From Monarcha castaneiventris obscurior (lineage: Eukaryota > Chordata > Aves > Passeriformes > Monarchidae), in the NCBI GenBank assembly GCA_026261815.1, contig JAMPIT010000230.1:2365501-2429500 (forward strand): a stretch of DNA of 64,000 nt, read 5' to 3'. Made by a program: the position numbers and the translations under genes. The notes beneath the pieces were generated by a model that was given only the letters and a program-made list of their open reading frames with translations, was not told where the DNA came from and searched no databases. Within the stretch, counting starts at the first letter, position 1, and each line of letters begins with the position of its first letter. This document shows, piece by piece, positions 30,891 to 45,560 of this stretch.

Positions 30891-32894
30891 GGTACCAGAA
30901 AGAGAATCTCAAAATTTCATCTTATCCCTGAACCTACCAGAGGTTATTGTGCTTGACAAGTGTGTTATCTGCAGTGTCACTGTCCAAAGCCATCAGTGAG
31001 CTAAACATTTTCTCTCAGTACAAGAAATCCTCACAACTTAGGTGGTGGAGGAAGACATCCCAAAATATGCTTTTATAACTCATGTTTAGAGTGATGTTTC
31101 CATAAGAAAAGCACACCCAACAACTGGAGCAGACTGAGGCAGAGGTCAGGTTTATGGCTAGAAGTGATGGAGAAGAGATCGGCTGTGCTGGAACCAAGTA
31201 GAACAAATTATTCAATACTTATTGTAAAAGTTTCAAAGATGCAGGAACTCTGTTTAAATACTTTTGTTAACTACCACCAGCTGAAAGCAAGCCCAGCAGC
31301 AGCCACATGCTTTTCAAACTTAAATATTATGGCTAAACAGACACTTCAATCAACAACCTGGGAATCTGAGTTTATCAATTGATACAGTTTTGGATATGCA
31401 CTTCTATTCCCTAATATAGGGCAATTAACAAGAGATTTCTCACCTGCCCACCCCTGGGAACCAAATTATGACTTCCACAACATCATGCCAGTTTTCTTTC
31501 TGCAATTTTTTCAGCACCCTCATCCATTAGATATATTTGTATGAAGGTACTGAGCTGAATGTCAGAGCTGAATGAGGTGGCACAAGTTTTGATTCTTTGC
31601 TCTGCCAGTTCCAGGGAAAATATGTGAAGGCATCAGCTTAGTAAGTGGTTTTATTGATCTTCACAGACTTTTGAAAGAGCAATAGAGATGCTTTGGCAGC
31701 TCCTCAGGAAAATATAGCTGTTTGGGCAAATCTGTTGCAGTTGTCTGCTTCGTGGTTCCATGGTGTTAAGGTAAGACAGGCCAAGCTGATTTTAATGATA
31801 GTCATTACCTTAATGCAGAGCTGTTCGAGTTCTGGGCAGACTGAGAGCAATTGAAGTTTCCTCTCCAGGTTCCAGGGAAGTTGAGTTTATGCACGAGCAT
31901 TCCAAAGTTAGATATTCATAAGTCAGACTTCAGACAACATACACCCTACCTTGCTGTCCAAATACTGGGTAGAATTTGTCCCCAGGGACAAATTTAAAAT
32001 GGTCACCAGAAAAACCCACTCTTTTCTAAGCTTTCTTTTATATATTCATACCTTTCTTGAAATGAAGAGGGTAGAACTGGAGGCAGTATTCCAGTAATGT
32101 TACCAGTCTCAGCAGAATTTATCAGCAGAGATTTCATACTGGTATTCCAATTATCTATTTTTTGTGCTTATGGCTGGAGTAATAACACAGACATAATAAG
32201 ACAAATAAAGTCATCCCTGTGTTCTTCACTTGGTGCATTGTTGGCTGCTGCTACCAGTGAAGCCTGTAACTGCTGCAGCCAGAAATCTGTGTTTGCATGA
32301 GAAGACAGATTCTCCAACATCTGTGCACAGAAATTCACTAAAATATTTCCAGCTGTTCCTTCAGCCCCACCCCATCCTGAACAGAGTGTACAGAAAATTT
32401 CTCCCCCTTTCAATGAGATAACAGCAAGTTTTAATAAAAGCAGCAGCAACAGGACTCCACCATAGCATCTTCAGAGAATGATATTTCCTTCCTAAACATG
32501 CATGGTGCCCATCACTCATTTATCAGGCTCTCTGACATCCCATTCAATATAACACTTGTGCGTATGTCCATTATGTCCATTGCACTTATCTTCAGCTTCC
32601 TCTTATAAATTGTTTTGTCTGCCAGCTCTGCACAAGACAGATCCATGGCTGCCAGAACATAAAATATGATGGGGAGTAGTTAATATCCTGTACTCTCCTG
32701 AATGGGGGGCTCACCCCTTAACAAATAGCCAATAACACAGGTGGCAGACCCTCCAAAAATCCAGATAGGAAAGAGAGTAGTAATGCACAAGGATGGGTAA
32801 AATCAGTGCAAGCTGCCCTTTCTAATACACCTGGGAATCCACCAAAATAGGGCAATGGAACTCACACAGGTATTGTGATTGAAATCTTATGTTG

Positions 32895-33890
32895 TTGTAT
32901 TTTGCTAAGTGTAACCTTAAGTTGGTGTTGTGATTTTGTCACAAATGAGTGGTTTAGGTTGCTCAAAGAATCACTGGCAAAAGCAGGTTTAATATGAAAG
33001 TGTGATGAAGTTCACTGTACTACTTACTAGATGGTTAAAGCACACACAGAAATATCAGGCTAAAATCTAAAATCAATCAGTCTAAAACTAAAATCAAGCT
33101 AAAATGACCTATTTGGAAGCTGGGGATGGAAAAGTGTAAGGCTGGGAAAGCATAAGGAAGAAAAGGAATAAGGGAGATCCTCCCACTGGATCACAAGGTT
33201 CACAGTGGATCATCCTGCCAAACCTAGCCCTGGACTTGACCAACAGTTTAGGCCTAAAGGTTTTAACAACATTTGAACTTAACAGCATTTAACTGATAGC
33301 CTAATTTAAACACTTTAACAAAAGTTTCTATGGAATTTACTCTAAGCACAACAGTAACTCACTCAAACCCCTCCTCAGGACTCTAATGGACCCAAGAGAA
33401 CACTCCTGGTACATTTGCTAAAGAATATTCACCCTCACACACACATGGACCTAAAGGAGTCTGTACAAGGTGAAAATTTCCACTCGGGCTCAGTGAAGTG
33501 CTCAGGGCAGATGCGTTTGCATCGTCCCAGTGGATGAGAGGTGGAGCCCTGAGGAGTGGGAGTGTCAGCCCAGGCCCCATCATCAGCTTTCAGCAGCGAC
33601 CCTCTGAGCACAGCAACCTCGAGAGTTCACGAGCTTGAGAGGCCCCACTCAGAGGGAGATTCTGGTCACAGCCCTCTGCATTCCAGGAGAGCTCAAAGGG
33701 TCTCACTTTGGACTGCTGCTTACAGGGTTGCAAGAGAGTTGGCTTTAGTCATAGTAATTTTCCATCCTGGACTCAGTTTGGGTTGGTAACTTTTTTCGAA
33801 AGTTCAATAACAAAAATGTTGTTCCACTTGGGCTGTTATTTAGGTAAGAAAAAGAAGTTTCCAAGGCTGTTGGTTAAAAAACAGGAGCTC
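32895..33890 (-). mobile_element. Possible LTR-like repeat in the spacer (approximate limits)
   Basis: This compositionally distinct block has CpG-bearing sequence at 33480-33680 and, on the minus strand, an ATTAAA near one end. It resembles avian ERV LTRs by general character only. No terminal repeats or target duplication were identified. Confidence 0.3.
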
Positions 33891-35804
33891 ATTAGACAGC
33901 CCAAGTTTCTGGGAGCCCAACAATGCTCCTCATAAGCTCAGCCCAGGAGCTGTTCATCAAGGCTGAGGCCTAACGAGCATTTCTGAGATCTCAGTGCAGC
34001 CTGAGGGAGTGGGAGGGCAGCAATTGTACCACCACAGATTTCAGCGTATTATGTATCATTCTGCTGAATCAAAATCCCATGTAAAATCAAACACGTTGAA
34101 ATAAATAAATTTGACATTAAACATCTCGTGCTCCATGCTTGGAACTGCTAAAAGAATCTGCTTGGATTATGGGACTCTGAGAACCAAGCATGGCTGCTCT
34201 TCCTTCTGAAATTATTCAGGGTCAAGAATACAAATGAGCAAACATTTAGAGAAAAGCTTTTCTACTTTTTAAAGATGGGGCAATGGTAAAAGCAAAAATT
34301 ATTATTTTAGAACCTGTTTGCTCATATCAGTGATTACAGAAACTGTGACAACAATCATCTTCATTTAAGGTTTTAAATTTTGCATGTTTGCCTATGTACA
34401 CAGAAGCAGGTATTTTAATTGCAGTGCAATTAAATTAACTCCAAAATGTTTCATAGCATGCCATGAATAATATATAAGAAGTAAATTGAAATCTGTCTCT
34501 GTGTTTCCAGGTTTGGCGACGCGAATTAATGGATTCGAATGCTACACTCAGCTGTAGTAAAGGGAAAAAAAGGGGCTGGGTTGGCAGAGGCTTTCATTTC
34601 CAGGTGCTACCTCATTGCCCCACTCATCTCATGCCAGTTGCTCAGTGCTCAGTGGGCTATTCCTTCCTAAAAAATCCACGTTTTCAAACCTGGATTTGTG
34701 GCCACTGCTTCCTCAGTGCCCATCTCTCATGGGTTAAAGAGGAGATCACTGTAAATGTCTGGGGAGTGACAAGACATTTTCTCACAAAACACTTCCTGGC
34801 TTTCTGAAGGTGACTTAGTAAACCTGCTTCTCTGCACTACCAAATTTCATTCCATCCTTCTTGCAAGGCTTTTGTCTAGTTCCATCTTTCTGTGGTGTGG
34901 AAGAGCACAGAGGTATTTACTGCGTTTATAAGGCTGGTTGCCTTTTCCTGGTGCCAACTCTGCTAAATTCAAAGTTGAATTTTCAAGTCTTTTACCCCAG
35001 TAGAGAGGAAAGGCTTTGACTGGCCTCAGACTCCAGGCAGCAAAGTAAATCCCCAGGAACCTTGTAAAGTCTGCCCTTCCCAAACACTTAGGGATCACAT
35101 GATTATACATCCTGCACCCCATGTACATGTACCCCAAATAATGAATAAAGAGAGTCCTAAGGTTGCCCAGTGCTGTAAGTGAAAAGTGGGAGCATGCAGG
35201 TTCCCATAAATCCCCAAAACTGTGAGATTTTTGGATGTAATCAAACCCAGCTATTAACACCATCCCTTTAGTCACTTTAGCTTTTGCTTGAATTTTAAAC
35301 CAAAGACTCTTGATGGACCAAACACCTCACAAATAAATGCTTTTTAATGTACCAATATTGCTGTAAAGATTCCTATAGACACTTTTTTTGTGTGTCTGTG
35401 TGGAAAACATCAGATTTTGCTACCTTAAAAACTAATCCCTACCCAATGCACCAGCTCTGGTATTGTGAACTGATGTTTTTTTTTTCTTTTCTTTCTTTGC
35501 AAAGGAAAATATCCTTTATGTCACAAGTCAACCTCCCACCCAGAGAAAAAGAAACTGAATCCAGTTTGAGCAGAACTGAGTAGACTCAGTAACTGAGCAG
35601 GAGGTTGTATGAAGCTTGTGGATGAATACAAGCACTTCCTTCCCTTTCCTTCACACCTTTTTCCATCTTTTTCCCTTTTCAACTTTCATTTCATTTTATT
35701 TTATGTGTTGCAAAAAATTGCACGATGAAAACATGATAAGATAAGATATGAGAATTAAACCAGCCTCTACAAATCTTTTGTTGAATGTGTTTCATGTCTG
35801 GCAC

Positions 35805-36279
35805 TGATGCCTTTCCTGGTCTTAAAAATCAAGAGGCAAACACGGTTAGAAGGGGAAAAAAGGGTTTTACCTTGCTATTTATTGTAAGGATCCTTAGGTG
35901 CACCACAAACAGGTTGAATGCACTTCTGTGCACCCCACCATCCCCACTGCAAAGTCCCTCTCTCCTAGCTCTGGTCTTACATTCCAGGTCTTACTAATTA
36001 GCATATCTATCAAATATTCCCCAATGAGAGGCTCAAATGAGCCCCCCCTCCCAAGGAACCTTCCCCTGGATGGTTCTGTCTTAGTTTACAAAATGTGTTC
36101 TGGAGAGGACCTTGGGGTTTAGGCACCCTGGCACCCTAACTACGAAGCCTCTGAAATGTTTTAGTCTCTTAGCTTAACAAACAAGTCCAAGAATGTAGGC
36201 AAAAAACACCAAGAATATAGAAGTTGCAAAAAGGTATAACAGGGGTATAAAAGAAAAGACAAAATTCATCATGGCATCA
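35805..36279 (-). mobile_element. Solitary endogenous-retrovirus LTR in the spacer
   Basis: 475 bases bounded by TGATGCC / GGCATCA, with a 4-base duplication GCAC on both sides (35801-35804 and 36280-36283). The minus strand carries an AATAAA near the 3' end. The termini match those of the LTR at 24408-24845, suggesting the same family. No viral coding sequence is attached. Confidence 0.8.
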
Positions 36280-37159
36280 GCACCCAGCAAATGCTTGTAT
36301 TCTTGTAAGTATATAAGAATGAAAATGTTTATAACATAAAAGTGTGGCCCCAGCTACACAATCGTTGATTTACTTGGGAAGAAAACTCCCAGTTTTGGCA
36401 TTTAGAGGTGTAAATATGCCCGTGTGTCCATGGTATGTTACACCAGGTGCCAACAACAGGAGGCAGATTGCTTGAACTTTCTCTTTTGTAAGACAGTGGA
36501 GCTCCCACTTGCAAGAAATATTAGGATGACTTACACAGATGAGACATTGATGTTATTTCAGATTATTACATCCTCTGGCTTTGATATTATTTTGACACAA
36601 AAACACTTGTGGCAGGTGCTTTGAACACTACACATTTCATAGCAGGAGAAAATCCCTTTGACCTTCCAGCGTGTTCCTGTTGCTTCAAAGCTCCAGTTTT
36701 GGCTTGAAAAGATGAGGGTGAGATGAGTGATGAAACAAATCCTAGACATTTTTTTTTCCCATTCTGTTTGCTGAATTTGATAGACTTTTAAAGCCTGGCT
36801 TCTTAGAGGCAATTTCAGACACTTCTCTTAGCATCATCCAATTATGCGTTGGCTGCAGCTCACTGCATCTATCAAAGTGTCACGGATGCTTTCATGTAGG
36901 GAATATATTGCTTTTTCAGACCCAAGAGAGGGGAAAAATCAGGCACCCCAGCATCTTCTCCTTAAGTAGGTGTTGAGCAAATTAGCCCCATTACAATCCA
37001 GCATGCATTAGTCCATTAAAGAGCTGGAGGAAGATTCCTTTGTGTAAATGACTGGATGGTTTCACTGTATATTTGTACTAGTCATTTCCTGCTGTTCTTT
37101 AAAGAAAGTTCTTGATCACCAATGTCTAAAAGGTCTTAATTTCCACATAAGCATAACTT

Positions 37160-37186
37160 AAAAAAAAAAAAAGAAGAAGAAAAAAC
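37160..37186. repeat. A-rich run with GAA units
   Basis: A run of A followed by AAGAAGAAGAAAA. May mark the tail of an old retroposed copy that is no longer recognisable. Confidence 0.5.
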
Positions 37187-40100
37187 CCATTATCATCTAT
37201 TTAAATAGGTAATTAATTATTTTTTAATATCATAAATTAAATTTCTTTTTGGCTCAAAGGACAAAACAGTTTGTCAATTTGCAAATACCCACAGAGTTAT
37301 CCTATGATTGAGGTGGCTTCTCGTACACAAAATTTCTCTTCCTTTCCCAAACCATTTATGCTGCTATTCCCAGAATCTGGGCCCTTATTTAGAGGATTTG
37401 CACATCCCACCTGGAATGAACCTGCTGAATTCAAATTGGGGCTCTTGAGCTCTTTTGAGACACTGGCTTATAAAGCCTTGTGGTAATGAACTGATGCCTT
37501 GGCCATGAATTTGGCCTCTTTTCACACTCCTGTTGCACAAGAAGTTTAAAGACCAACTGAAAATGTACAAAAATTGGGAAAAAATACTATTAAAAATACA
37601 TATATTCACTTCTGCTGTACCACAGACTACAAGAGCCAGCAAGGTCATCACCAGACAGGAAACCACAAAAACAGAGGTGGAGATGCTGACAAAAACCCTC
37701 ACAGAAACATTCATAGGTGCAGAATTACGATATCAAGATTGCCAAGGAAAAAGTGAAAATTCCTGCAGAAAACTGTTGAAGAGAGCAGGCAGTGAGAAAC
37801 TCCTCTGCTCCAGGGAAGGTGGAAAGAACAAAGGGTGCAGCTCCTGGTGCATCACCTGGCTCACTGATCTGCAGGGGGTTGTGCAGTTCAGATCTTCCTT
37901 TACAATTATTTTGTGTTGAAAAAGGGGGCCTCATTTTCTAGACAGTGCCTGACACTCGTTTTTTCTTCAGCTATTCCCATCTGATAAATAATACACTCTC
38001 TAAATAACCACACTCTGCCAAACAGATGCTTTAGTCAATCATCTTATTATGTATTAAATAGCTCATCCACTCTCCTCTGTGTTTAGGTCCTTCAAATCTG
38101 CCTCTCCTGAAGGCTGTGGTTTATTCTGACCCATCTGGACCTTAATTCCAGGGCGTGATATCTTCAGCTACCTAAAGCTGCCCCTGGTTTACCTCAGATA
38201 ATCGAATTTTTGTGTTTTGCTCCTTCATGAAAATAAAGATATAATGGATAAAAAAAAAGAAGGTCTCTCAACATGAAAATATCCAGTGTCTGGAACGGTG
38301 AGGGAAATTTCTAGATACACCTAATGCTCCTTGATGAAGCAATATTATGAATATTAATATTACAACTTTATTTCCTTCGCTACTCTAATTCTCTTAGCAT
38401 TATTCTGATAGGCCACTGAGGAGAGAGAGAAGAGCAATCCATATTTTTCCATTTGAGTAGATGATAAGCAAATTTTCCTGATGGAAATGTGCATCGGACC
38501 ATTTAGCAAGCTGGAGATTACTGTATGTAACAGAATGATTTTAATACATACTTACAGAGAAAGCAATTTCCTGTTACTGTGTAATAACAATTATCCATTC
38601 AAAAGAGTCTGAATTTTACATCATCATTTTTTTAAAATACACTTTCATTCTCTGATAAAAGGAAATGAGATTCCTTTATCCTAGGTTTTAATTTTGACAA
38701 AAATGTCACTTAGCTACTTTATACCATTTAAGACTTCACTATTATGTGGATCAGAAAATGGCTTCAGCTATTCTTTTAAAGCAAAGCAGCAATGTAATAT
38801 ATGATGAAAGCTATTCTAATCTCTGTGCAGTAAACAGCCTTCATAAATCACTGGAAGCTCTCTACAGCATCATTCCCTCAGTTTCACACTGAGCCACAAA
38901 TCCCACATATGTTAATACTCATCCCATAAACAGCAATTTATGAGGATTTCCCCTCTTGGCCAGAAGGTCTCAGTTTCTCTTGCTTTATAAAAAATCCCAA
39001 GACATTGAAAAGCTTCAGCATGAACAGGTGAACATAGCTCCTGAGCTGACAGGCAGCATTTGGGAGGTGAGTTTTCATACCATAATTTCATTAACCAAAT
39101 AAAATCAACAATACATCTCCAAAAAATGGGAAATTTATTATATAAACCTCATCCTAGAGAGGGAAAAAGAAGTACAAGATGGGTGTTATGGTCTTTATCT
39201 TATCTGTGTAAAACTGTGTCAGTTAAGAAATTCTACATTTTATTACATTTTTATACTGAAATATTAATTGCACCGAAGTTGCAAAATAATTTGTTCCAGT
39301 CTGTGCTGGTTGGCATTAGAAATTACAGTGGTTTCAATTGAAAAGCTGTAGTTTACTTTTTTTTAGTTAGAGGTGTGCTGTTCAGAATGTGTAAGATTCC
39401 TTTTGATTAATGACTACATAATTCTGCATTGCATATCCCAAATCTGTCACAGAGCTATAACATGAAATAGTCAACAGTGAAGGAAAGGCATCACAGTGCT
39501 GATATTTTTCCTTTTTCAGATGAAGAATTCAGATCTATTTTTACAAATTAGACATTACCAGTTCCTATTTGGTTTTCATCTCCTTTCTCTCACATCATGC
39601 AGTTGAAATGGTTCTGATTGGTGCCTCCTTATGACATGAAAAATGAGGATCAGTCACCAAACAAAACCCCACACTGTATCCTTAAAAGAAGGTGATAGTG
39701 AAATGCAAAAGGAATTTACAGCAGAGATTTCCAAATCAGATCTAACTTCTCAGGAAAAGCCAGAAATTTATCTTTACCAAACCTGGTCATGTTGTGAGAG
39801 CCCGGAAATGTATTAAAAAGGGATTGCACTCATGAAACTCATCCTCTCTCTCCCAATTAAAGCTGCCATTGCATTCACCATTGTGTTTCTGTTACTATAG
39901 TGATGAAATCTATGTAGAAACCTGGAGAGATGCTGATTGCTGCATATCATATATAATTTTTCTCAATCAACCTTCCATTCCTTACTTCCTGAATAGCCAT
40001 AAACCAGCACCATTTATCATGACACATAGGTGTGTACACACATATGAATTACAATCAGGAATCACACAGAAATAAGTTGGTAGCAGTTGTTTTTAAAAGA

Positions 40101-43100
40101 ACCAAGAAATGAAATTCTTTTGTACTGGTTTTAAGTAACCATTTCCTACCTCAAAGTTATTGCTAAGCTGTGGAGGGTAAAACTGAAGGGCAATTTGACT
40201 CTCACTTAAAGCTGACCAGCTTTATTTTAGATTAAACTGCTTTATAGTTAATGAATATTCTTCTTTTCTAATAGCAAACATACATCACATGAATGTTTCA
40301 CTTGTCTTTAAGTATTAATTTTTCTTAAGTTCAAATATCCATTAATATCAAATATTTGCCTTCTTCCATTAAGCCATTTCTGTATCATTTTTGAATGCAG
40401 ATATTGCTGAGCTCTTTAAATACCTCTCCACATTTTCCCTCTAAACATCTTAATTTTTTATAGACTATTTCCATATTAATTCTTTACAAATGGGGAATGC
40501 TTTTTGGATTTTCTTCTTCATTTAGCAAGGTTTAGATTTTGTGATGGCAGGATATACTGTTCTACTTTTTAAAGTTTCTTTGAGCTTGAGGTTTATCTCC
40601 CTCCATTGACATTGGAGAGCAGTCTCCATCTGCTCTCATTGACTTGAATTTTTTGAGAGTGGAGGTTCTTTGCTTTCCTCCTGATGGGGTAGAGGGGACT
40701 CAAACAGCTTTGCTCTGGGTCCAGTGGGAAAAAATGAAGATTTAATTTGACAAGGAAGGAAAAGTCAATGCCAAAGGTTCCTCATCCTTCCCTGTCCAGC
40801 AGGGATTGTCTGTTTTCTCCCCACACATTTAAAGGAGGTGGGACACATCTAAACTCCTCTTTATACCCAGAGGAGATTTCATCAGCACAGCCAGGGGAGC
40901 CCAGAGAGCTGCTTCTTTCACCTTCACCTAAATATGCATTTTTTTTGGCTACTGCAATTCAACAATTCCACATTTTTCATGCATTTGCTGCCTTTTGCAG
41001 GAAGCTGTGACCCAAAGCTACTCAGCCTTGCAGAGAACACAGAACACCTGCTTTTCCAAGCAGTCACTGGGATAAAGCAGGCTGGCTGCCAGAAAGGATT
41101 CAGTGACCTCTTTACCACGAGCTGTCAGTGGGCTTGGATGTGCCAGTGCACACAGGGACATACCTGGAAAGGAACCTGTCAAAGAAAGCTCCCTTTGGAG
41201 ACACCCTGGGATGTTTCTAATTGTCGAGAGCTAATCTTATCTCTCATTCAGTCTGGTTATGTAGTTAACATCTCAAGGTTAGCACAGGGACCTGGGGAAG
41301 CCAGAGATAAACATGAGATGCCTTCCTGCTTTCTTCACCCATAGATGTCTGTAATTCCTTCTTGCCCCTAGAAACTGCAGGTTGCATTCCCCCTAAAGTA
41401 GAGGAGAATAACTAATAGGGAGGAGGCCAAGACCAGCTGCTGCTTAAAGTCTGCTTTTCATCTCTAACCTTAGATGAAATGTAAGTAACTTTGGGTGAAA
41501 CCTCTAAATTTAGGTTAAATGTAATTGCAATTAGCACTGGAGAAGGATAGGAAAGCTGTCTATGTAACTGGTGCTAGAGACCCTTTATAGTGGCATTCTT
41601 GAGAGTGTTTAGGAGCTTATGTCACATTGATTGAAATGCCATTCTCACTGAAAATCCTATTTGGCATCTATATATTTCTTTGCAGGGCATAAATATATTT
41701 TAAAATCTACCCGTATTATTTGTCTGTTCTTTTCTTATGAATGGAAGGTGCAGATATTTGTACAAAGGAAGTGAATTTTACCCACCTTCATTGATACCTA
41801 AGCTTCAAACAGCTCAAGCTTCATTAAATTAATGTCAGGTGGTTTAAAATCTATATTGGGCCTATGACAGACAGCTTGGAGGGAACAAGATAATATGAAT
41901 TGAATTCATTCTGTACCTGATATTACTTTGAAGTGGGATAGTGGTGACAATTCTGAAGTCAGAGGGATTAATAAATCTTTTATCTCTTTAACCTGCCATG
42001 AAATTTCCTAATTTCATTTGTGGATAGTCTTCCTCACCATCACACACGTGCATCTTCCAATGAAATCAAACTTTCTGTGCAGTGCCCTGTCCAAAGCATC
42101 CGAGACAGAGTTTAACTTTCTTCGGCAGCACTCATTAAATTTAGAGCCTAATGAGCCAAAGCTCTGGACAAAAGACAGCAAATTTCCACCAGCACATCAA
42201 AGGAAGAGATCTGGTGTCCCACCATGACTTCTCTCCCCCATTCCTCACAGCCCTGCATGCTTTGAAAGAAGTAACTTTAAAGATAGGAGGAGATTGGCAA
42301 CAAACACTAATGCGACAGAAAGTAAAACAGAATTTTTCTCAGAATATTGCAGGACTACTGCCCTTGAAAGTTTCTCTTCTACCTCAACCTGTACCTCAAA
42401 GCTGCCAAGGGCTAAATGCAGATGGGGTAACAAATTATTTTATCAATCCTGACAGTATTTAGGATAGGGAAGGATCCAGCACCCAGATCTTTTGGGTCAA
42501 AACAGTGCTCCCATTTTTAATGTGTTCTCTTGCTGGAGAGGCATCATCTCATATTCAAGCCAGGGGTGAGTTGGCTTTTCTTCCTTTGATTTATCTCATT
42601 TTAACTAGTGCAGTATTAGACATCCTGAAAGTGAAGTATTGTCTGTAATGATTGTATCATTCTTAGCTCCTCTCTTTCGTGTCTGATAATTAATCCTTTT
42701 CCTGTGCAGGCAATGCCTAATGTAGAGATAACATCTTCCTTCTGTCTTACAAAGTTCATCAGCCAGGGTAATTCAGAAATACTGATCCTTTGGACCAGAC
42801 TAATCATAAAATCACACTCTCTGTCCCTAAGCAAATCACATGGAGAACTGAGAAATCCTGATTCTGCTGCAGGAGAGGAAATATCCTCTAAAATTCAGGA
42901 GTCCCTCCTTAGAGAAGCAGACTCCTGCTTTCCCTCCCTGTTTTTGAAGGGTAAGAAAACTTATTTTTATGGGCAGAAGTTTACTATACTATTTATCTTC
43001 AGGATCAGGGAATGAGCCCTATCCTATTTTTCTAGGACAACTGCAAAGACAAAGATCTCTTCCATTCCACCCACAGTGGCTTCAGCCAGGGAGGAACTGA

Positions 43101-43182
43101 GAGTCTCAGGAGTGAGTGAATTTTCCCAGGCTTCTGATCTACTTCTTGCCTATATCATCATCTGTATAAAATTAATAGGAAT

Positions 43183-43595
43183 ATCAGAATCATATATTGG
43201 TTTGGGTTGGAAGGGACCTCAGAGATCGCCCAGTTCCAACCCCCTGCCCTGGGGACACCTCCCACTATCCCAGGTTGCTCAGAGCCCCATCTTGCCTGGC
43301 CTTGAACACTTCCAGGGATGGTGGAGCCACAGGTTCTTTGGATAATCCTCCAGTTCTTTGGATAAGCTCCAGTTCTTTACCATCCTCACAGTAAAGAATT
43401 TCATCCTAATATCTCACCTAAACCTTCCCCCTTTCAGTTTGAAGCCATTTCCCCTTGTCCCATCACTCCAGGCCCTTGTCCCAGGTCCCTTTCCTCTTGG
43501 AGCCCCTGGAGTCCTCCTGGCTCTCTTGGAGCCCTTTTAGAGAGGCTCTAAATCTCCCTGGAGTCTTCTCTTCTCCAGGCTGAGCAACCCTGGAA
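43183..43595 (-). mobile_element. CR1 LINE 3' end, inverted
   Basis: Runs from GGTTTGGGTTGGAAGGGACC to CTCTCCAGGCTGAGCAACCC in reverse orientation, about 410 bases with an internal duplication of CCAGTTCTTTGGATAA at 43350. Confidence 0.85.
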
Positions 43596-43681
43596 CAACC
43601 ATGGATATACCCTGAACAGCCCATGCATATAAATCTTACATCCACACTGACATTTTATTTGTATAGATGTGCATATACCTG

Positions 43682-43722
43682 CACCACACACACATAAATT
43701 TACACACACACAGAGAGAGGTA
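43682..43722. repeat. CA-rich simple repeat
   Basis: Two short (CA)n runs flanking ATAAATTTA, then GAGAGAG. Confidence 0.6.
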
Positions 43723-45520
43723 ACAGCCACCAGTTTCACAGTCTTCCACTCAGCTTCAGTCGTAGTTTTTTAGTTCACTTCATAGATTTACCCTCGTGTT
43801 TTTGGACTGTACTAAAGCAGAGAATTGAAACTGAGACAATCAAAGAAAATGTAAAGGCCAACACCTTTTATAAACAATCTGTTACAGTGCAGAAATCTCA
43901 CACTGTGAGGTTGACAAGAACATTTTCCTGTGTTTCCCATCCACTTTGTTCAGCTTCACTCCTGATTTTCTGCGAAAGACTCTCAGAAATCCAGGGATGA
44001 AACAAGATCACGGAGAAATGCTCATCTTGGAGCCTCCCCAGCTGAGGTTTCTGCCTTTCCCAGGAGGCCCTGTGTAATCACATCAGCTCCTTCCATGGCT
44101 CACACAGACACCTCCCTCAACACCCCCATGTACAAATAGCACAGTTCCTGGAGGAGCAGCATCTCCAGAGCAGTGAGGGATTGCTGGAAGGGGACACAGA
44201 GATGATCAAGGCAGTGAGGAGGTTTTTCCAACTCTTTCTTGGGAGACAACTGGACTGAGATAATGCTTCTCTTGCACAGAAAGAAGTGACTCCTTGAACC
44301 ATCACTTAGAGGGATGGAAAATAATGTAAGTCCTGTGGTTTACTGCACTTTCTCTTCTTAGAAAAAAAAGGTGGTTCGTGGTAGATTCTTCTATAGGATT
44401 CAGTGACCTTTTATTTGCCTAAAAACCATTAAAAAACCTGAGCAGCATTTTTTTTTTCCTGAGTGGCATGAAAAAAAATGGCAGTGGGGAGGAGTGAGTA
44501 TTTATTTATTCCTTTGCATAGGAGCTTCCCCCAATATTTTTGACTTGTTATTTTGCTGAAATAAGTTAACTGTGGTCAAAAAGGGAATCTTAGAGGAGTG
44601 AATAGGCATATAAGGAAGGTTTTTTTCTGTGCATGAAAATTGCAGATATATATATTTTATATAAAAAGTTCAGATTTTTTAGTTATTATATTTAATTCAA
44701 AGCAAAGACAGAAAAGATTAAATAACCACAAGTTTTATAACATCACTCTCTCTTATATAGGTTTATGCTTAATAATATTGTTCTGATACAGACTAACATT
44801 TGGGTTTTGAAATTTAAGAATGGATCTTAAAGAGATTTTTTTTGTGAATAAGGCATAATTAAATCTGTTTTATTTGTGGAATTTGCTGTACTGTGTTTGG
44901 TGCTTTTATCATGATATACTATGGGCAAAGACAGGGAAGTAAACTAACAAATGAAGAAAATATAAATTTTACTCTTTCGTGGAGAATTGGCAATAGAAAA
45001 TATGACAAGCTTTTTGAAACTCACAGAAACAGGTGGGTTTGCTTTGGTGAAGCAGAAGAGATTAAACGTTTCAGGTTTGCTCTTGCAGCTGCAATAGTTT
45101 TTGTGTGCTAGGAGCAGCTTAGGTGTGTTCAGCTCACCACAGAGACAGCAGATAAACCTCTAAAGAAGTGGTTTTAACTGGAATTGGGCTGGTGTTTAAG
45201 CTGGTGAAAGTGCAATACAAAGCTGTTTTATTAGGGTGATAAATCATGGAGAAAACCAGTACAGAGACCTAAGAGAACCAGATGCTCTGGAGGTTCCTCC
45301 CATGGTACAGGTGCTGCTCCTTTTCCATGTCTCAGAGGTTTAATTTTTTTGTTGTACTACGTTCTGGTTTTCTTTGTAAATATTTGACTTGATCAGAGTT
45401 TATTTTCCATCTCCATGAAGAAACATTTTTTGAAATTTCAATTTTCAAAATTTGAAAAGGGCAAATAGTGAATTTAATAAAGAAAAGTGAGAAACTTAAT
45501 GACATTATGTATGTCCTTAT

Positions 45521-45560
45521 TAAGTGACACTATTAAATGGCACTATTAAATGACATACCT
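45521..45560. repeat. Short tandem duplication
   Basis: Three imperfect copies of a 14-base unit resembling GACACTATTAAATG. Confidence 0.6.

Noticed and set aside
34847..35275. 142-codon open frame on the minus strand in the spacer
   Set aside because: No recognisable domain, no start context and no neighbouring exon.
40934..41344. 136-codon open frame in the spacer
   Set aside because: No domain or splice evidence. The cysteine content suggests nothing specific.
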